A stretch of DNA of 64,000 nt from the NCBI RefSeq assembly GCF_005281475.1, contig NZ_CP040106.1, positions 1,121,501 to 1,185,500 of the forward strand, in the 5' to 3' direction. This document shows, piece by piece, positions 38,721 through 47,922 of this stretch. Position 1 is the first letter of the stretch. Each line of letters starts with the position of its first letter. The notes beneath the pieces were generated by a model. That model ran no database searches and had not been told where the DNA came from. It saw nothing but the letters and a program-made list of their open reading frames with translations. The DNA comes from Echinicola rosea. Lineage in GTDB: Bacteria > Bacteroidota > Bacteroidia > Cytophagales > Cyclobacteriaceae. The position numbers and the translations under genes were made by a program.

Positions 38721-39464
38721 ATGCGCGCACTAGTAATCGATGACGAAAGACTGGCAAGAAAAGAACTGATCAACCTATTGTCTTCCATAGAAGATGTCGA
38801 GGTAATTGGAGAGGCAGTAAATGTAGATGATGCAAAAGAAAAGATAAGCAGCCTCAGTCCAGACGTGATATTTTTGGACATACAGATGCCCGAAAAAACT
38901 GGTTTTGACCTGCTATCCGAAATGGATGCCGTACCGGATGTCATTTTTACCACGGCGTATGATGAGTTTGCCCTGAAAGCGTTTGAAGTGAATGCGCTGG
39001 ACTATTTACTGAAGCCAATAGAACCCGCTAGACTTACCGAAGCCATTATAAAACTAAAAACCAAGCTTAAAAATAATGCTGATTCTACCAAAGATCCCGA
39101 AAAAGTTACCATAGAAGGAGATAAAAAACTATCTTTGGAAGATCAGGTGTTTGTAAAAGATGGCGATCGGTGCTGGTTTGTCAAGCTTGAAAATGTTCGT
39201 TTGTTTGAATCTGATGGGAACTACATAAAAGTATATTTTGAAAACAATAAACCCATGATCCACAAATCCCTGAATGCATTGGATGAACGATTGGACGAAA
39301 AGTCCTTTTTCCGGGCTAGCCGCAAGCATATCATTAATTTGAGCTGGGTAGAAGGGATTGAGCCGTGGTTTAATGGTGGACTGGTGGTGACACTTAAGGG
39401 CGGTGACCGCATCGAAGTCAGCCGTCGCCAGGCAGCGAGGTTTAAAGATATGATGAGTTTATAA
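38721..39464 (+). CDS. LytTR-family response regulator
   Basis: 247 residues. Receiver domain 1-120 with acidic pair DDE near the start, phosphoacceptor D53 (VIFLDIQMPEKTG), T and K (FTTAYDE, YLLKP). LytTR DNA-binding domain from about 140 (DRCWFVKLENVRLFESDGNYIKVYFEN ... FFRASRKHIINL). Almost certainly the partner of the kinase just upstream, in one operon. Target genes unknown. Confidence 0.95.
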   Translation: MRALVIDDERLARKELINLLSSIEDVEVIGEAVNVDDAKEKISSLSPDVIFLDIQMPEKTGFDLLSEMDAVPDVIFTTAYDEFALKAFEVNALDYLLKPIEPARLTEAIIKLKTKLKNNADSTKDPEKVTIEGDKKLSLEDQVFVKDGDRCWFVKLENVRLFESDGNYIKVYFENNKPMIHKSLNALDERLDEKSFFRASRKHIINLSWVEGIEPWFNGGLVVTLKGGDRIEVSRRQAARFKDMMSL

Positions 39465-39607
39465 ATAAAAACGGCAGTATTAAATTGCTTTTTTAGATTA
39501 ATATTCCCATTTTCAGTCCAAATTTTAGAAAAAATTGAATTCATTTGTGAAAGTTTAGTGATGGAAAATCATGAACTTCACCTAACATAGACCAACCATA
39601 CGATAAC

Positions 39608-40360
39608 ATGAAAGAAGAAAGAATACTGGTTGTAGAGGATGATCCGGATATCGCAGAGAATATTGAGGAAATCCTCGAACTTTTAGGTTACGTAAATATT
39701 GATATTGCCAATTCTGCCAATCAAGCCATCAAAGTCATTAAGAAATACCGACCCGATCTGGTATTTATGGACATCAAACTAAAGGGTGACAAGGACGGCA
39801 TAGAACTGGGAGAGATCATCCAGCAAATGGTGGATGCACCGATTGTTTATGTTACTTCTTACAGTGACCCCTCTATCATTGAGCGTGCAAAACGCATTCA
39901 TCCCGCGGGCTTTATCGTAAAGCCGTTCAATACCAATGATATTCATGCGATCGTAGAAATTGTCCTTTACAATAGGCGGAACCAAAGTGCTAGTTCGGAG
40001 ACTCCAAAACCTAGTGCAGAAAGTCCATACCTAGTCGCTGATGCCGTGTATATCAAATCTGACAATGCTTATGAGCGGGTGGATTACGGCGACATTTACT
40101 ACGTGGAGGCCAATGGAAATATGGTGTCCATTTTTACCAAAAACAAGACTTATACCATTCGTAAGTCCATGAAAGAAATGGAAGAAAAACTCCCTTCCCA
40201 CCTCTTTCTCCGCGTACAAAAATCATACATCGTGCAGCTCGCACAAATCGCCAGCTTCAGCACCAAAGAAATCAATCTTAAGGATGGGGCAGTGGTACAA
40301 GTAGGACGCCAATATTACAATAGCTTCTTGGCAAAGCTCAATACCATTACGGAGAGCTAA
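39608..40360 (+). CDS. Second LytTR-family response regulator, orphan
   Basis: 250 residues. Receiver with DD at 10-11 (VVEDDPDIAEN), phosphoacceptor D55 (VFMDIKLKGDKDG) and KPF near 107; linker rich in Ser/Pro; LytTR domain 150-245 (DIYYVEANGNMVSIFTKNKTYTIRKSMKEM, FLRVQKSYIVQL). The receiver resembles those of hybrid/phosphorelay regulators more than the neighbour's. It is 143 bases after the first regulator, with no kinase of its own, so it may receive phosphate from the same LytS-type kinase or another. Confidence 0.93.
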   Translation: MKEERILVVEDDPDIAENIEEILELLGYVNIDIANSANQAIKVIKKYRPDLVFMDIKLKGDKDGIELGEIIQQMVDAPIVYVTSYSDPSIIERAKRIHPAGFIVKPFNTNDIHAIVEIVLYNRRNQSASSETPKPSAESPYLVADAVYIKSDNAYERVDYGDIYYVEANGNMVSIFTKNKTYTIRKSMKEMEEKLPSHLFLRVQKSYIVQLAQIASFSTKEINLKDGAVVQVGRQYYNSFLAKLNTITES

Positions 40361-40390
40361 GCAGCTTTAGTTAGTAAATCATAGACCCAA

Positions 40391-40420
40391 AAAAAGCCTC
40401 CGAAATCGGAGGCTTTTTCG
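40391..40420 (+). terminator. Intrinsic terminator after second LytTR regulator
   Basis: Perfect 12-bp stem AAAAAGCCTCCG / CGGAGGCTTTTT, AAAT loop, T-rich tail. Ends 11 bases before MITE-like copy 4. Confidence 0.92.
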
Positions 40421-40431
40421 TTTTTATTATT

Positions 40432-40598
40432 AACCTGAGCTCGACTTATTTTTAGTATTAAAAGCGTCATAGCGAACCCTTTCAAGGAGGATGTGGGTTG
40501 GAAAAGGGTGTGGCAACTCGCCACAGCGAACCGCCAAGGCTTCCACCCCTCAATTCTCCCCTAAGCCTACCGATGACGGTTCTATAATCGATCTGAGG
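40432..40598 (+). mobile_element. MITE-like palindromic element, copy 4
   Basis: Same orientation as copies 1 and 2. Left end AACCTGAGCTCGA; right end TCGATCTGAGG. The core palindrome is degraded (CTCGCCACAGCGAACCG) compared with the other copies. Confidence 0.82.
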
Positions 40599-40616
40599 CG
40601 TTAGTGCTTACTAAAC

Positions 40617-41984
40617 CTAAAGCAGCTCATTGGCCAAATTAGCGAGTTCGGAGCGTTCTCCTTTTTCCAGTTTGATATGGGCATAGAGCGGGTGTTCCTT
40701 GACCCGGTCGATAAGGTAAGACAGGCCGTTACTTTGACTGTCCAGATAGGGCGTATCGATCTGATAAACATCCCCGGTAAAGACAATTTTGGTATTTTCG
40801 CCTGCCCGGCTGATAATGGTCTTTATTTCATGGGGCGTTAGGTTTTGAGCCTCGTCCACGATAAAGAAGATATTGGACAGTGACCTACCTCTAATATAGG
40901 CCAAAGGCTGTATGACCAGCTTCTCTTGATTGACCATCTCGGTGATCTTCTGGTATTCCTTATCGGATTCCCTAAACTGGTTTTGGATAAACTTTAAGTT
41001 GTCCCAAAGCGGCTCCATATAAGGATTGAGCTTGGACTTGATGTCCCCAGGCAAGTAGCCAATGTCCTTATTACTCAGCGGAACGATAGGCCTGGCCAGG
41101 AATATTTGCTTATAATCTCTCCGCTGCTCTAGGGCACCTGCCAGTGCCAAGAGGGTCTTTCCGGTACCGGCCACACCCTGCACCGACACCAATTTGATAT
41201 TGGGATTGGTGATGGCATGAAGGGCGAAGGTCTGCTCGGCGTTTTTTGGTTTGATATTATAAGCGAGTTTTTTGTCCACCCGTTCGATGGTATTGTCCTC
41301 ACCATTATAATACGCCAAAACCGAATTCTTTTCACTTTTTAAAATATAGTAGGTATTGGTCTTGCGCTTTCGCGTGCCGAGTACCTTTTTCGCCTCCACA
41401 GAATGGTTATCATACAGTTGGTTGATCACGTCCGGATCGATGCCTTCAAGGATATCCTTACCGGTACTTTCTAGCTCCGTGATATTTTTGATTTTGCCCG
41501 TTTCGTAATCTTCCGCTTGGATATCGAGGGATTTTGCCTTCAGGCGGAGATTAATATCCTTGCTGACCAAGATGACCTTACGGCCATTTTCGCTGGTTTT
41601 GAGATCCAGGGCAGCATTCAGGATTTTATGGTCATTCTTTTCCTCTCCAAAGATCGTGTTGGCATTTTGGTGATTGGAATTGCCGTTACTTTCATTGGTG
41701 GTCATCATGACCTTAAAATTGCCCTTGGTCTTTCCGTTCAGCGGTGTCCACTTGTGGATCATCTTGTCCTTGGACAGCTTGTCCAGTAATCGAATAAACT
41801 CTCTCGCCTCGAAATTTTTGGAATCATTGCCTTTCTTGAATTGATCCAGCTCTTCCAATACCGTAATCGGAATCACTACATCGTGTTCGGCAAAGTTCAT
41901 TATAGAATTGTGGGCGTAAAGGATGACCGATGTATCCAAAACGAAGATTTTACGGTCACTGTCATTTTTTTTAGCTCTTGGCAT
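40617..41984 (-). CDS. PIN-domain PhoH-like ATPase (YlaK/PhoH2-type)
   Basis: 455 residues. N-terminal PIN domain (about 10-140) beginning IFVLDTSVILYAHNSI with acidic residues (ELDQF, SKDINLRLKA); C-terminal PhoH P-loop ATPase with Walker A GVAGTGKTLLAL and Walker B NIFFIVDEAQNLTPHE, plus LARPIVPLSNKDIGYLPGD. Such PIN-PhoH fusions act as RNA helicase/ribonuclease. ATG at 41984 directly precedes a Lys-rich leader. Separate transcription unit. Confidence 0.95.
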   Translation of the reverse strand: MPRAKKNDSDRKIFVLDTSVILYAHNSIMNFAEHDVVIPITVLEELDQFKKGNDSKNFEAREFIRLLDKLSKDKMIHKWTPLNGKTKGNFKVMMTTNESNGNSNHQNANTIFGEEKNDHKILNAALDLKTSENGRKVILVSKDINLRLKAKSLDIQAEDYETGKIKNITELESTGKDILEGIDPDVINQLYDNHSVEAKKVLGTRKRKTNTYYILKSEKNSVLAYYNGEDNTIERVDKKLAYNIKPKNAEQTFALHAITNPNIKLVSVQGVAGTGKTLLALAGALEQRRDYKQIFLARPIVPLSNKDIGYLPGDIKSKLNPYMEPLWDNLKFIQNQFRESDKEYQKITEMVNQEKLVIQPLAYIRGRSLSNIFFIVDEAQNLTPHEIKTIISRAGENTKIVFTGDVYQIDTPYLDSQSNGLSYLIDRVKEHPLYAHIKLEKGERSELANLANELL

Positions 41985-42222
41985 AGGCGAAAAAGGTTAG
42001 CGATTTATGTTAAGAATAAGATAGCCATTTATCTCTGGGATTGCCATATTTTTAGCTAAAATTGAGCGCACAAATTAAGCCTGCACTTGTAAATCCTTGG
42101 AGATCAAAGGGAATGTTTTTTCCTGTCATATTTTGCTGGTAATCCATACATCTTTGGAGCGATTGCATTCGATTCTCCCCGTGATAACTTATATTAGTCG
42201 TTTGTGTCAAAATAATAAACTC

Positions 42223-45003
42223 ATGAAGCCAAAACTGCTACTGTTTGCACTGACTATTTTATGTTCTTTTTCCATTGCATTTGCCCAAGAGCAGCTAGCA
42301 TACCAAAGAATTTACCTTTCAGGAAAGGACGCCGCCAGTACTGTGGACTGGGATTTTATGGTCTCTGACGGGAGAAAAGCAGGTAAATGGGAAAAAATAC
42401 CCGTTCCCTCTAACTGGGAATTACATGGGTTTGGCACATATAATTACGGCCATGACCATAGTCGTAAAGACCGAGAGCTGGGCAAAGAAACGGGCTTTTA
42501 CAAACATACTTTCGAAGTCCCCCAAAGCTGGATGGGCAAGGCCATCAACATTGTATTTGCCGGATCCATGACCGATACTGAAGTAAAGGTCAATGGGCAA
42601 TTGGCTGGTGAAATTCACCAAGGCGCTTTTTATGAATTCAAGTATGATATCACCAAATTGCTACGCTTTGGGCAGGAAAACCTCTTGGAAGTGAAAGTGG
42701 CCAAGCACTCTGCCAATGCATCCATAAACAGGGCGGAGCGGCAAGCCGATTTTTGGATTTTTGGCGGGATCTTCCGGCCGGTATATTTGGAAGTGATGCC
42801 CGAAAATCATTTTTCCAGGATTGCCATAGATGCCAAGGCTTCCGGAAATTTCGAGGCATTAGTAAAGACCAAAGCCGTACACAAAGACGCGTCCATAAAC
42901 GTCAGTCTGACAGACCTCCAATCCCAGGCTCCATTAGGCGAATTTACAGCACCGCTAGCAGGGCAGCATACGACCGTATCCCACGAGTTTGGAAAGGTAA
43001 AAACCTGGAATCCAGAGGATCCGAATTTGTACCTAGCAAAATTTACGCTGATGATAAAGGGCAAGCCTGTCTATAGCCAAACCGAGCAAGTAGGCTTCCG
43101 CACCGTGGAGCTAAGGGAAAATGACGGGATCTATGTAAACGGCACCAGAGTGATCTTTAAAGGAGTTAACAGGCATTCCTTTTACCCTACCACGGGAAGG
43201 GCGCTCAGCCATGCCAATCACCTGGAGGATATCCAGCTGATGAAAGAAATGAACATGAATGCAGTCAGGATGAGCCATTATCCACCGGATGAAGAATTTT
43301 TGGACTTGTGTGATTCTCTGGGGCTTTTTGTGCTGGATGAAGTGACGGGCTGGCAGGACGGCTATGACACCATCGTGGGGCCTAAGCTGATCAAAGAAAC
43401 CATTCTCAAAGACGAGAATCATCCGGCGGTGATCGTCTGGGACCATGGAAATGAAGGGGGCTGGGATTTTGCCAACGAGAAATGGTTTCATCACTGGGAC
43501 CTCCAGAAACGGCCGGTAATCTATCCATGGCTCAACAGAAATGGGGTGGACAGCTTCCATTATCCCATTTATAAGGCAGGTATCAATCGCCTTTCCAATG
43601 GTCATCATATCTTTATGCCCACTGAGATGTTACACGGCCTATATGATGGCGGTCATGGTGCCAACTTGGATGATTTTTGGACGGATTACATGACAAATCC
43701 CCGTGCAGCAGGTGGATTTTTGTGGGTTTTTGCCGATGAGGCAGTGGTGAGGACTGACCGCTCTGACAGCTTGGATGCCGATGGCAATCATGCTCCAGAC
43801 GGCATTGTCGGCCCCTACCGGGAAAAGGAAGGTAGCTTTTATACCATAAAGGATATTTGGTCGCCCGTACAAGTGAAGCCCATGGTGGTGAATGCTCACT
43901 TTGACGGCAAACTAATCCTGGAAAATCACTACTTGTACACAAACTTGGAAGGGATGCAGCTAAGCTGGAGGCTCCTAAAATTGAGCGACTGGGAAGGCAA
44001 GGAGTCTGCTAGTGGGGAGCTTAGGCTCAAAAGCGTCCTGCCGGGTGAACGTGCCCAAGAATCACTGGCACTTCCTGAGGATTTTTCTAATGCAGACTGG
44101 TTAGAAGTGACAGTAAAGGATAAATCGGGAAGCCCGATAAACACTTGGTCCTGGCCAATAACCTCTCCTGCCCAATTTGCCGCCAGGCACATCACCCAGC
44201 AGCCTGCTGCAGGAGCACCAATCAATATCGTTGACAACGACCGTACCTTCCAGATGGGTAAGATCAAGGTGTATTTTAACGAGTACTATGCCTTGGAAAA
44301 GGTGGAAAAAAATGCGCAAGAAATTCCCTTTTCAGGGCCGATATTCAACAGTGAAACCGCTCCAAAATCTACTGATGTGCAGCTGGATGAGCAAGGCAAT
44401 TACCATATCAGGGTCGAGTACACCGCCTATCCATCTGTTGTAAAATGGACGCTGTACCCGAATGGACTGATCAAGGTGGAAGCCTCAGCACCAGACAGGA
44501 GCCAAAGCGGAAAACCCTATGCAGGGTTGCATTTTGACTTTCCGGAAGAGCAGGTAGCAGGCATCCAATGGCTCGGGGATGGTCCATACCGTGTTTGGCA
44601 AAACCGCCTCAGGGGAGCACGGTTTGGGATATGGCAGAAAGATTATAACAATACCATCACGGGCTACAGCACCAAAGGACGGCTGGAATATCCAGAATTT
44701 AAAGGTTATCATGCTGATCTTTTTGCTTATCGCTTGGCTACGGAAAGTGGGGATTTTAGCGTTTATGCAGAACGACCCGGCTTGTTTTTCCGCTTGTTTA
44801 CACCCGCCGAGGCTCCTTATACCACCGATGGCCTGAAAGTGCCCTTTCCAGAGGGTGGTTTATCTTTTCTCTATAAAATCCCGGCAATAGGAACCAAATT
44901 CCACTCCGCAAAAGAGATGGGGCCATCGTCCTATGACTGGAGATCCGTAGGGCATAATGGTGACCGCAACGATCCCATCATGTTATGGCTTGATTTTAGG
45001 TAA
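42223..45003 (+). CDS. Glycoside hydrolase family 2 (beta-galactosidase-like)
   Basis: Exported 926-residue GH2 enzyme. ATG 42223 starts a signal peptide ending SIAFAQ; the longer frame from 42097 is rejected. Domains: jelly-roll sugar-binding domain (VPSNWELHGFGTYNYGHDH), immunoglobulin-like domain, TIM barrel (VKGVNRHSFYPTTGR, MNAVRMSHYPPDEEFLDLCDSLG), then two C-terminal beta domains, the last like a Bgal small-chain domain. The acid/base is probably E411 in WDHGNEGG and the nucleophile E468 in PTEMLHG. Typical activity is beta-galactosidase or a related exo-glycosidase. It stands alone, with no SusC/D or transporter partner. Confidence 0.93.
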   Translation: MKPKLLLFALTILCSFSIAFAQEQLAYQRIYLSGKDAASTVDWDFMVSDGRKAGKWEKIPVPSNWELHGFGTYNYGHDHSRKDRELGKETGFYKHTFEVPQSWMGKAINIVFAGSMTDTEVKVNGQLAGEIHQGAFYEFKYDITKLLRFGQENLLEVKVAKHSANASINRAERQADFWIFGGIFRPVYLEVMPENHFSRIAIDAKASGNFEALVKTKAVHKDASINVSLTDLQSQAPLGEFTAPLAGQHTTVSHEFGKVKTWNPEDPNLYLAKFTLMIKGKPVYSQTEQVGFRTVELRENDGIYVNGTRVIFKGVNRHSFYPTTGRALSHANHLEDIQLMKEMNMNAVRMSHYPPDEEFLDLCDSLGLFVLDEVTGWQDGYDTIVGPKLIKETILKDENHPAVIVWDHGNEGGWDFANEKWFHHWDLQKRPVIYPWLNRNGVDSFHYPIYKAGINRLSNGHHIFMPTEMLHGLYDGGHGANLDDFWTDYMTNPRAAGGFLWVFADEAVVRTDRSDSLDADGNHAPDGIVGPYREKEGSFYTIKDIWSPVQVKPMVVNAHFDGKLILENHYLYTNLEGMQLSWRLLKLSDWEGKESASGELRLKSVLPGERAQESLALPEDFSNADWLEVTVKDKSGSPINTWSWPITSPAQFAARHITQQPAAGAPINIVDNDRTFQMGKIKVYFNEYYALEKVEKNAQEIPFSGPIFNSETAPKSTDVQLDEQGNYHIRVEYTAYPSVVKWTLYPNGLIKVEASAPDRSQSGKPYAGLHFDFPEEQVAGIQWLGDGPYRVWQNRLRGARFGIWQKDYNNTITGYSTKGRLEYPEFKGYHADLFAYRLATESGDFSVYAERPGLFFRLFTPAEAPYTTDGLKVPFPEGGLSFLYKIPAIGTKFHSAKEMGPSSYDWRSVGHNGDRNDPIMLWLDFR

Positions 45004-45075
45004 TCCCGACAGTTATGTCCTGCACCCTGAGCAGAGCCAAAGGATAGACGCCCGCAGTAAAGCATTCCCATTATG

Positions 45076-45152
45076 TCATTGCAGGGAAGAATCACGATGT
45101 GATCCCACCTTGTGGACACGGGACCGCTTTTCAACCACTGCGCTCGCAATGA
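45076..45152 (+). repeat. Short TCATTGC/GCAATGA-bounded repeat
   Basis: Begins TCATTGCAGGGAAG and ends CGCTCGCAATGA, giving 7-base terminal inverted repeats around a 77-base unit. It resembles the common intergenic TCATTGCGAGG elements of many bacteria. Lies between the GH2 and PLD genes. Confidence 0.5.
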
Positions 45153-45289
45153 GGAAAAGTATGTAATCGGCAAATGATCAACGAGGCATTGACCATCATG
45201 CCCGAGGACGTTCACAAGTTTCGGTCCTGGTCTGAGACTAGGACCATTTGCGAGCCTAGCTGCATAATGAAAAATAACACCAATTGTAT

Positions 45290-45297
45290 ATCTTTAC
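45290..45297 (+). promoter_or_regulatory. Possible -7 box of the PLD-like gene
   Basis: TATCTTTA, one base off TAnnTTTG, 4-11 bases before the ATG at 45301; no -33 partner seen. Confidence 0.25.
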
Positions 45298-45300
45298 TTC

Positions 45301-45990
45301 ATGAGCAGTTTTCAACATTTGATTGCCGAATTTAGGGATAGCCTCGAGGACCATGCGCTGTCGCGGTCGGAGAAGCGGGAAATCAAGTCTTATCTGACGG
45401 CACTGACGACACATGACCGGCAAGTGCTGCTATCGGATTTATTTCAGATGGTCCAAGCCAAAGCACCTGATGTCCATGCCGAAAACCTGATCGCTTGGTT
45501 TTATGAAGCGGTGAAGGTTCTCCAGGAAAAGGATGGCCCACAAGCCAATGCAGACGTCTTTTTCAGTCCCGGAAACACCTGCAGGGAAGCCATTATTCGA
45601 GAAATGCGATTGGCACAATCCGTTATCCACATTTGTGTCTTTACCATTAGCGACAACCAGATTACGGATGAACTGATCCATGCCCATCAGCGGAATGTGA
45701 TCGTGAAGGTCCTGACAGATGATGAAAAATGTTTTGATCTCGGATCGGATATCGACCGGATAAGGCAAGCGGGCATTCCTGTGCAAACCGACCACAGTGT
45801 TGCCCATATGCACCACAAATTTGCCATCTTTGACCAGAAAAAAGTGCTTACGGGAAGTTATAATTGGACCAGGTCAGCTGCTGAATTCAATTATGAGAAT
45901 ATCGTCTTATTGGAAGATATCCACACCGTTCGTGCCTTTGAAGGGGAGTTTGAAAAGCTGTGGAAAAGCTTTGAAACTGGCCTTCAGTAA
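45301..45990 (+). CDS. Phospholipase D-like nuclease (single HKD)
   Basis: 229 residues. The N-terminal 80 residues are helical and without clear homology. The C-terminal PLD domain has one HKD motif, HHKFAIFDQKKVLTGSYNW (H-x-K-x4-D-x6-GS-x-N), and the strand IHICVFTISDNQITDELI. Single-HKD proteins of this type act as homodimers, as in Nuc endonuclease or mitochondrial cardiolipin hydrolase-like enzymes. No signal peptide, so probably cytoplasmic. Possible roles in DNA/RNA processing or defence are not shown by context. Confidence 0.85.
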   Translation: MSSFQHLIAEFRDSLEDHALSRSEKREIKSYLTALTTHDRQVLLSDLFQMVQAKAPDVHAENLIAWFYEAVKVLQEKDGPQANADVFFSPGNTCREAIIREMRLAQSVIHICVFTISDNQITDELIHAHQRNVIVKVLTDDEKCFDLGSDIDRIRQAGIPVQTDHSVAHMHHKFAIFDQKKVLTGSYNWTRSAAEFNYENIVLLEDIHTVRAFEGEFEKLWKSFETGLQ

Positions 45991-46209
45991 TATTCTGTGT
46001 GGCATCTATGAAAACACGATATCCCGTCGGTGAATGTGGACAAATGCTTATGAAATGATGGATCCATGAAACAAGGAGGCATTTTTTTCCATGGTACCCT
46101 GTGGTATTGGCCAGTTATTTGTATTTTCAAGTAGAAAGTAATCAGTTCTTCAAAACTTACCGCTTTTGTTACTTTTTGCATGATTGAACAACCTAAAAAT
46201 TCGTACAAT

Positions 46210-46755
46210 ATGAACTCGCAAGAATTAGAAAAGTTAAAATATCCCATTGGCCAGCACCACGAGCATGTAAAATATACCATGGAAGATGTGGCCAGCTGGA
46301 TCGCTGATATCGCGCAGTTTCCACAACAGATTACCTCCCTTACCGAAAACCTTACCGCAGAGGAACTTAACTGGCTCCATCGCCCTGACGGATGGACGAT
46401 TAAGCAACTGGTACATCACTGCGCAGATAGCCATATGAACAGTTTTATGCGTTTTAAATTAGCCCTCACAGAGGATACGCCAAAAATCAAACCGTATCAT
46501 GAGGATCGCTGGACGGAGTTGCCGGACAGTACAATGGATGATATTTCGAATTCTTTGATGATCATTTCGGGTCTCCATCGGCGATGGGCTGTTTTGCTGA
46601 ATAGTCTCAGTGAAGACCAGCTACACCGGACCTATTATCACCCCGAGCACCGCACCGAAACGAATCTAGGGCTGACCACAAGTATGTATAGCTGGCATTG
46701 CAAGCACCATTTGGCACATATTGAACAGGCACTGGCGCATAAAGGGACTTTTTGA
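46210..46755 (+). CDS. DinB/YfiT-type putative metal-dependent hydrolase (BstA-like)
   Basis: 181 residues from ATG 46210 (MNSQELEKLKYPIGQH). The ELEKLKYPIG start and HRPDGWTIKQLVHHCADSHMNSFMRFKLAL motif are typical of YfiT/BstA-like thiol S-transferases; ligands likely H in LVHHCADSH and the late WHCKHHLAHIEQAL. The upstream in-frame ATG at 46180 is less likely because a -7-like TACTTTTTG lies just before it. No operon partner. Confidence 0.88.
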   Translation: MNSQELEKLKYPIGQHHEHVKYTMEDVASWIADIAQFPQQITSLTENLTAEELNWLHRPDGWTIKQLVHHCADSHMNSFMRFKLALTEDTPKIKPYHEDRWTELPDSTMDDISNSLMIISGLHRRWAVLLNSLSEDQLHRTYYHPEHRTETNLGLTTSMYSWHCKHHLAHIEQALAHKGTF

Positions 46756-47027
46756 TACCTTCATCTGGTTAACGTATATGGGCTCTTGTGGGTGTAAGTT
46801 ATCCACATCGCAGCAGCGGTTTATACGCGTAGAAAATTAAAAAATCCCTCTTCTCAGGAGTTTCTGATTTTACTAATAGACAAGAATCAGGAACAGTAAA
46901 GGGAATATGCTGGCCATAAAGGCTTTTTCAATGGCAAGAAAACCAATTCGAATTGCACCTGTTGAAAATTTTTGAAGATTGGTAATCATGACGCATCAAT
47001 GCATCGATTCTTTTTCTATTTTTAGCC

Positions 47028-47699
47028 ATGAAAATTTACCTCCGCACCTTGGAAAATGAGTTTCGCCGTCATGGAAACAGTGTCGTCGCGAAAGGCCAAA
47101 AGGCATATATGAAGGACCATTTTGAATTTATCGGCCTGAAGACTCCTTTGAGGAGGAAGCTTCAGAAACCATTTTTGGAAAAAGCAGCCTTACCTGAAAA
47201 GCAGGAATTACCCGAGATGGTGGAAATCTTATGGAATATGCCAGAGCGGGAATTCCAGCTTTTTGCACAGGAGCTGGTGCAAAAGTTTTTCAGGAAACCT
47301 GAAAAGACCGATATTGACCTGCTGGAGTATATGATTGTGAACAAGTCTTGGTGGGATACGGTGGATTTTATAGCGGTAAAACTATTGGGAAACTACTTCT
47401 GGGTATATCCAGCACAAATAAAACCATATGTGGATAAGTGGCTCGCATCCGACAATATGTGGCTGCAGCGATCCGCCCTGCTCTTCCAACACAATTATAA
47501 AGACAAACTGGACACTACACTGCTTCAGGAGGTCATTCATAAGCTGTTGGGCTCGAAGGAATTTTTTATCAACAAGGCCATCGGCTGGATCCTGCGACAA
47601 TACAGCAAGACCAACCCCGATTGGGTAAAGCAGTTTGTGGACCATACTGAATTGGCCAAACTCAGCCGCAAGGAAGCCTTAAAGAATGTGGATAAGTAA
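47028..47699 (+). CDS. AlkD-like DNA alkylation repair protein
   Basis: 223-residue HEAT-like repeat DNA glycosylase of the AlkD group. Recognised by KAYMKDHFEFIGLKTPLRRKL near the N-terminus, REFQLFAQELVQKF, the NKSWWDTVDFIAVKLLG motif with the catalytic-type Trp and Asp, and NKAIGWILRQYSKTNPDWVKQFV. Removes alkylated bases. Two exact DnaA-box 9-mers lie in its codons (47429, 47687). Confidence 0.92.
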   Translation: MKIYLRTLENEFRRHGNSVVAKGQKAYMKDHFEFIGLKTPLRRKLQKPFLEKAALPEKQELPEMVEILWNMPEREFQLFAQELVQKFFRKPEKTDIDLLEYMIVNKSWWDTVDFIAVKLLGNYFWVYPAQIKPYVDKWLASDNMWLQRSALLFQHNYKDKLDTTLLQEVIHKLLGSKEFFINKAIGWILRQYSKTNPDWVKQFVDHTELAKLSRKEALKNVDK

Positions 47700-47922
47700 C
47701 AAAGCGCATTGCAAAACCACTAACAAATTGACTTATAGTTATTTAACATCAATATACTGAAGTGTTTTCGAAATGAAAATCTTAATAGTTTTCCAATTTT
47801 TCAGCATTTGATTCATTTTGGGTATTTCTATTCAGTTTTCCTGACAATTTACAATGACTATTCAGAGAAATACCGTTAAATTTATCCTCACAGGCCATTT
47901 CTAACCCCAAAGCTTATCGAAA

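Noticed and set aside
42097..42222. Longer N-terminus of the GH2 enzyme
   Set aside because: The signal peptide begins at 42223; the upstream part has no leader character.
26794..45003. One polysaccharide utilisation locus joining the sulfatase, GH2 and SusC/D genes
   Set aside because: They are far apart, on both strands, and separated by many unrelated genes.
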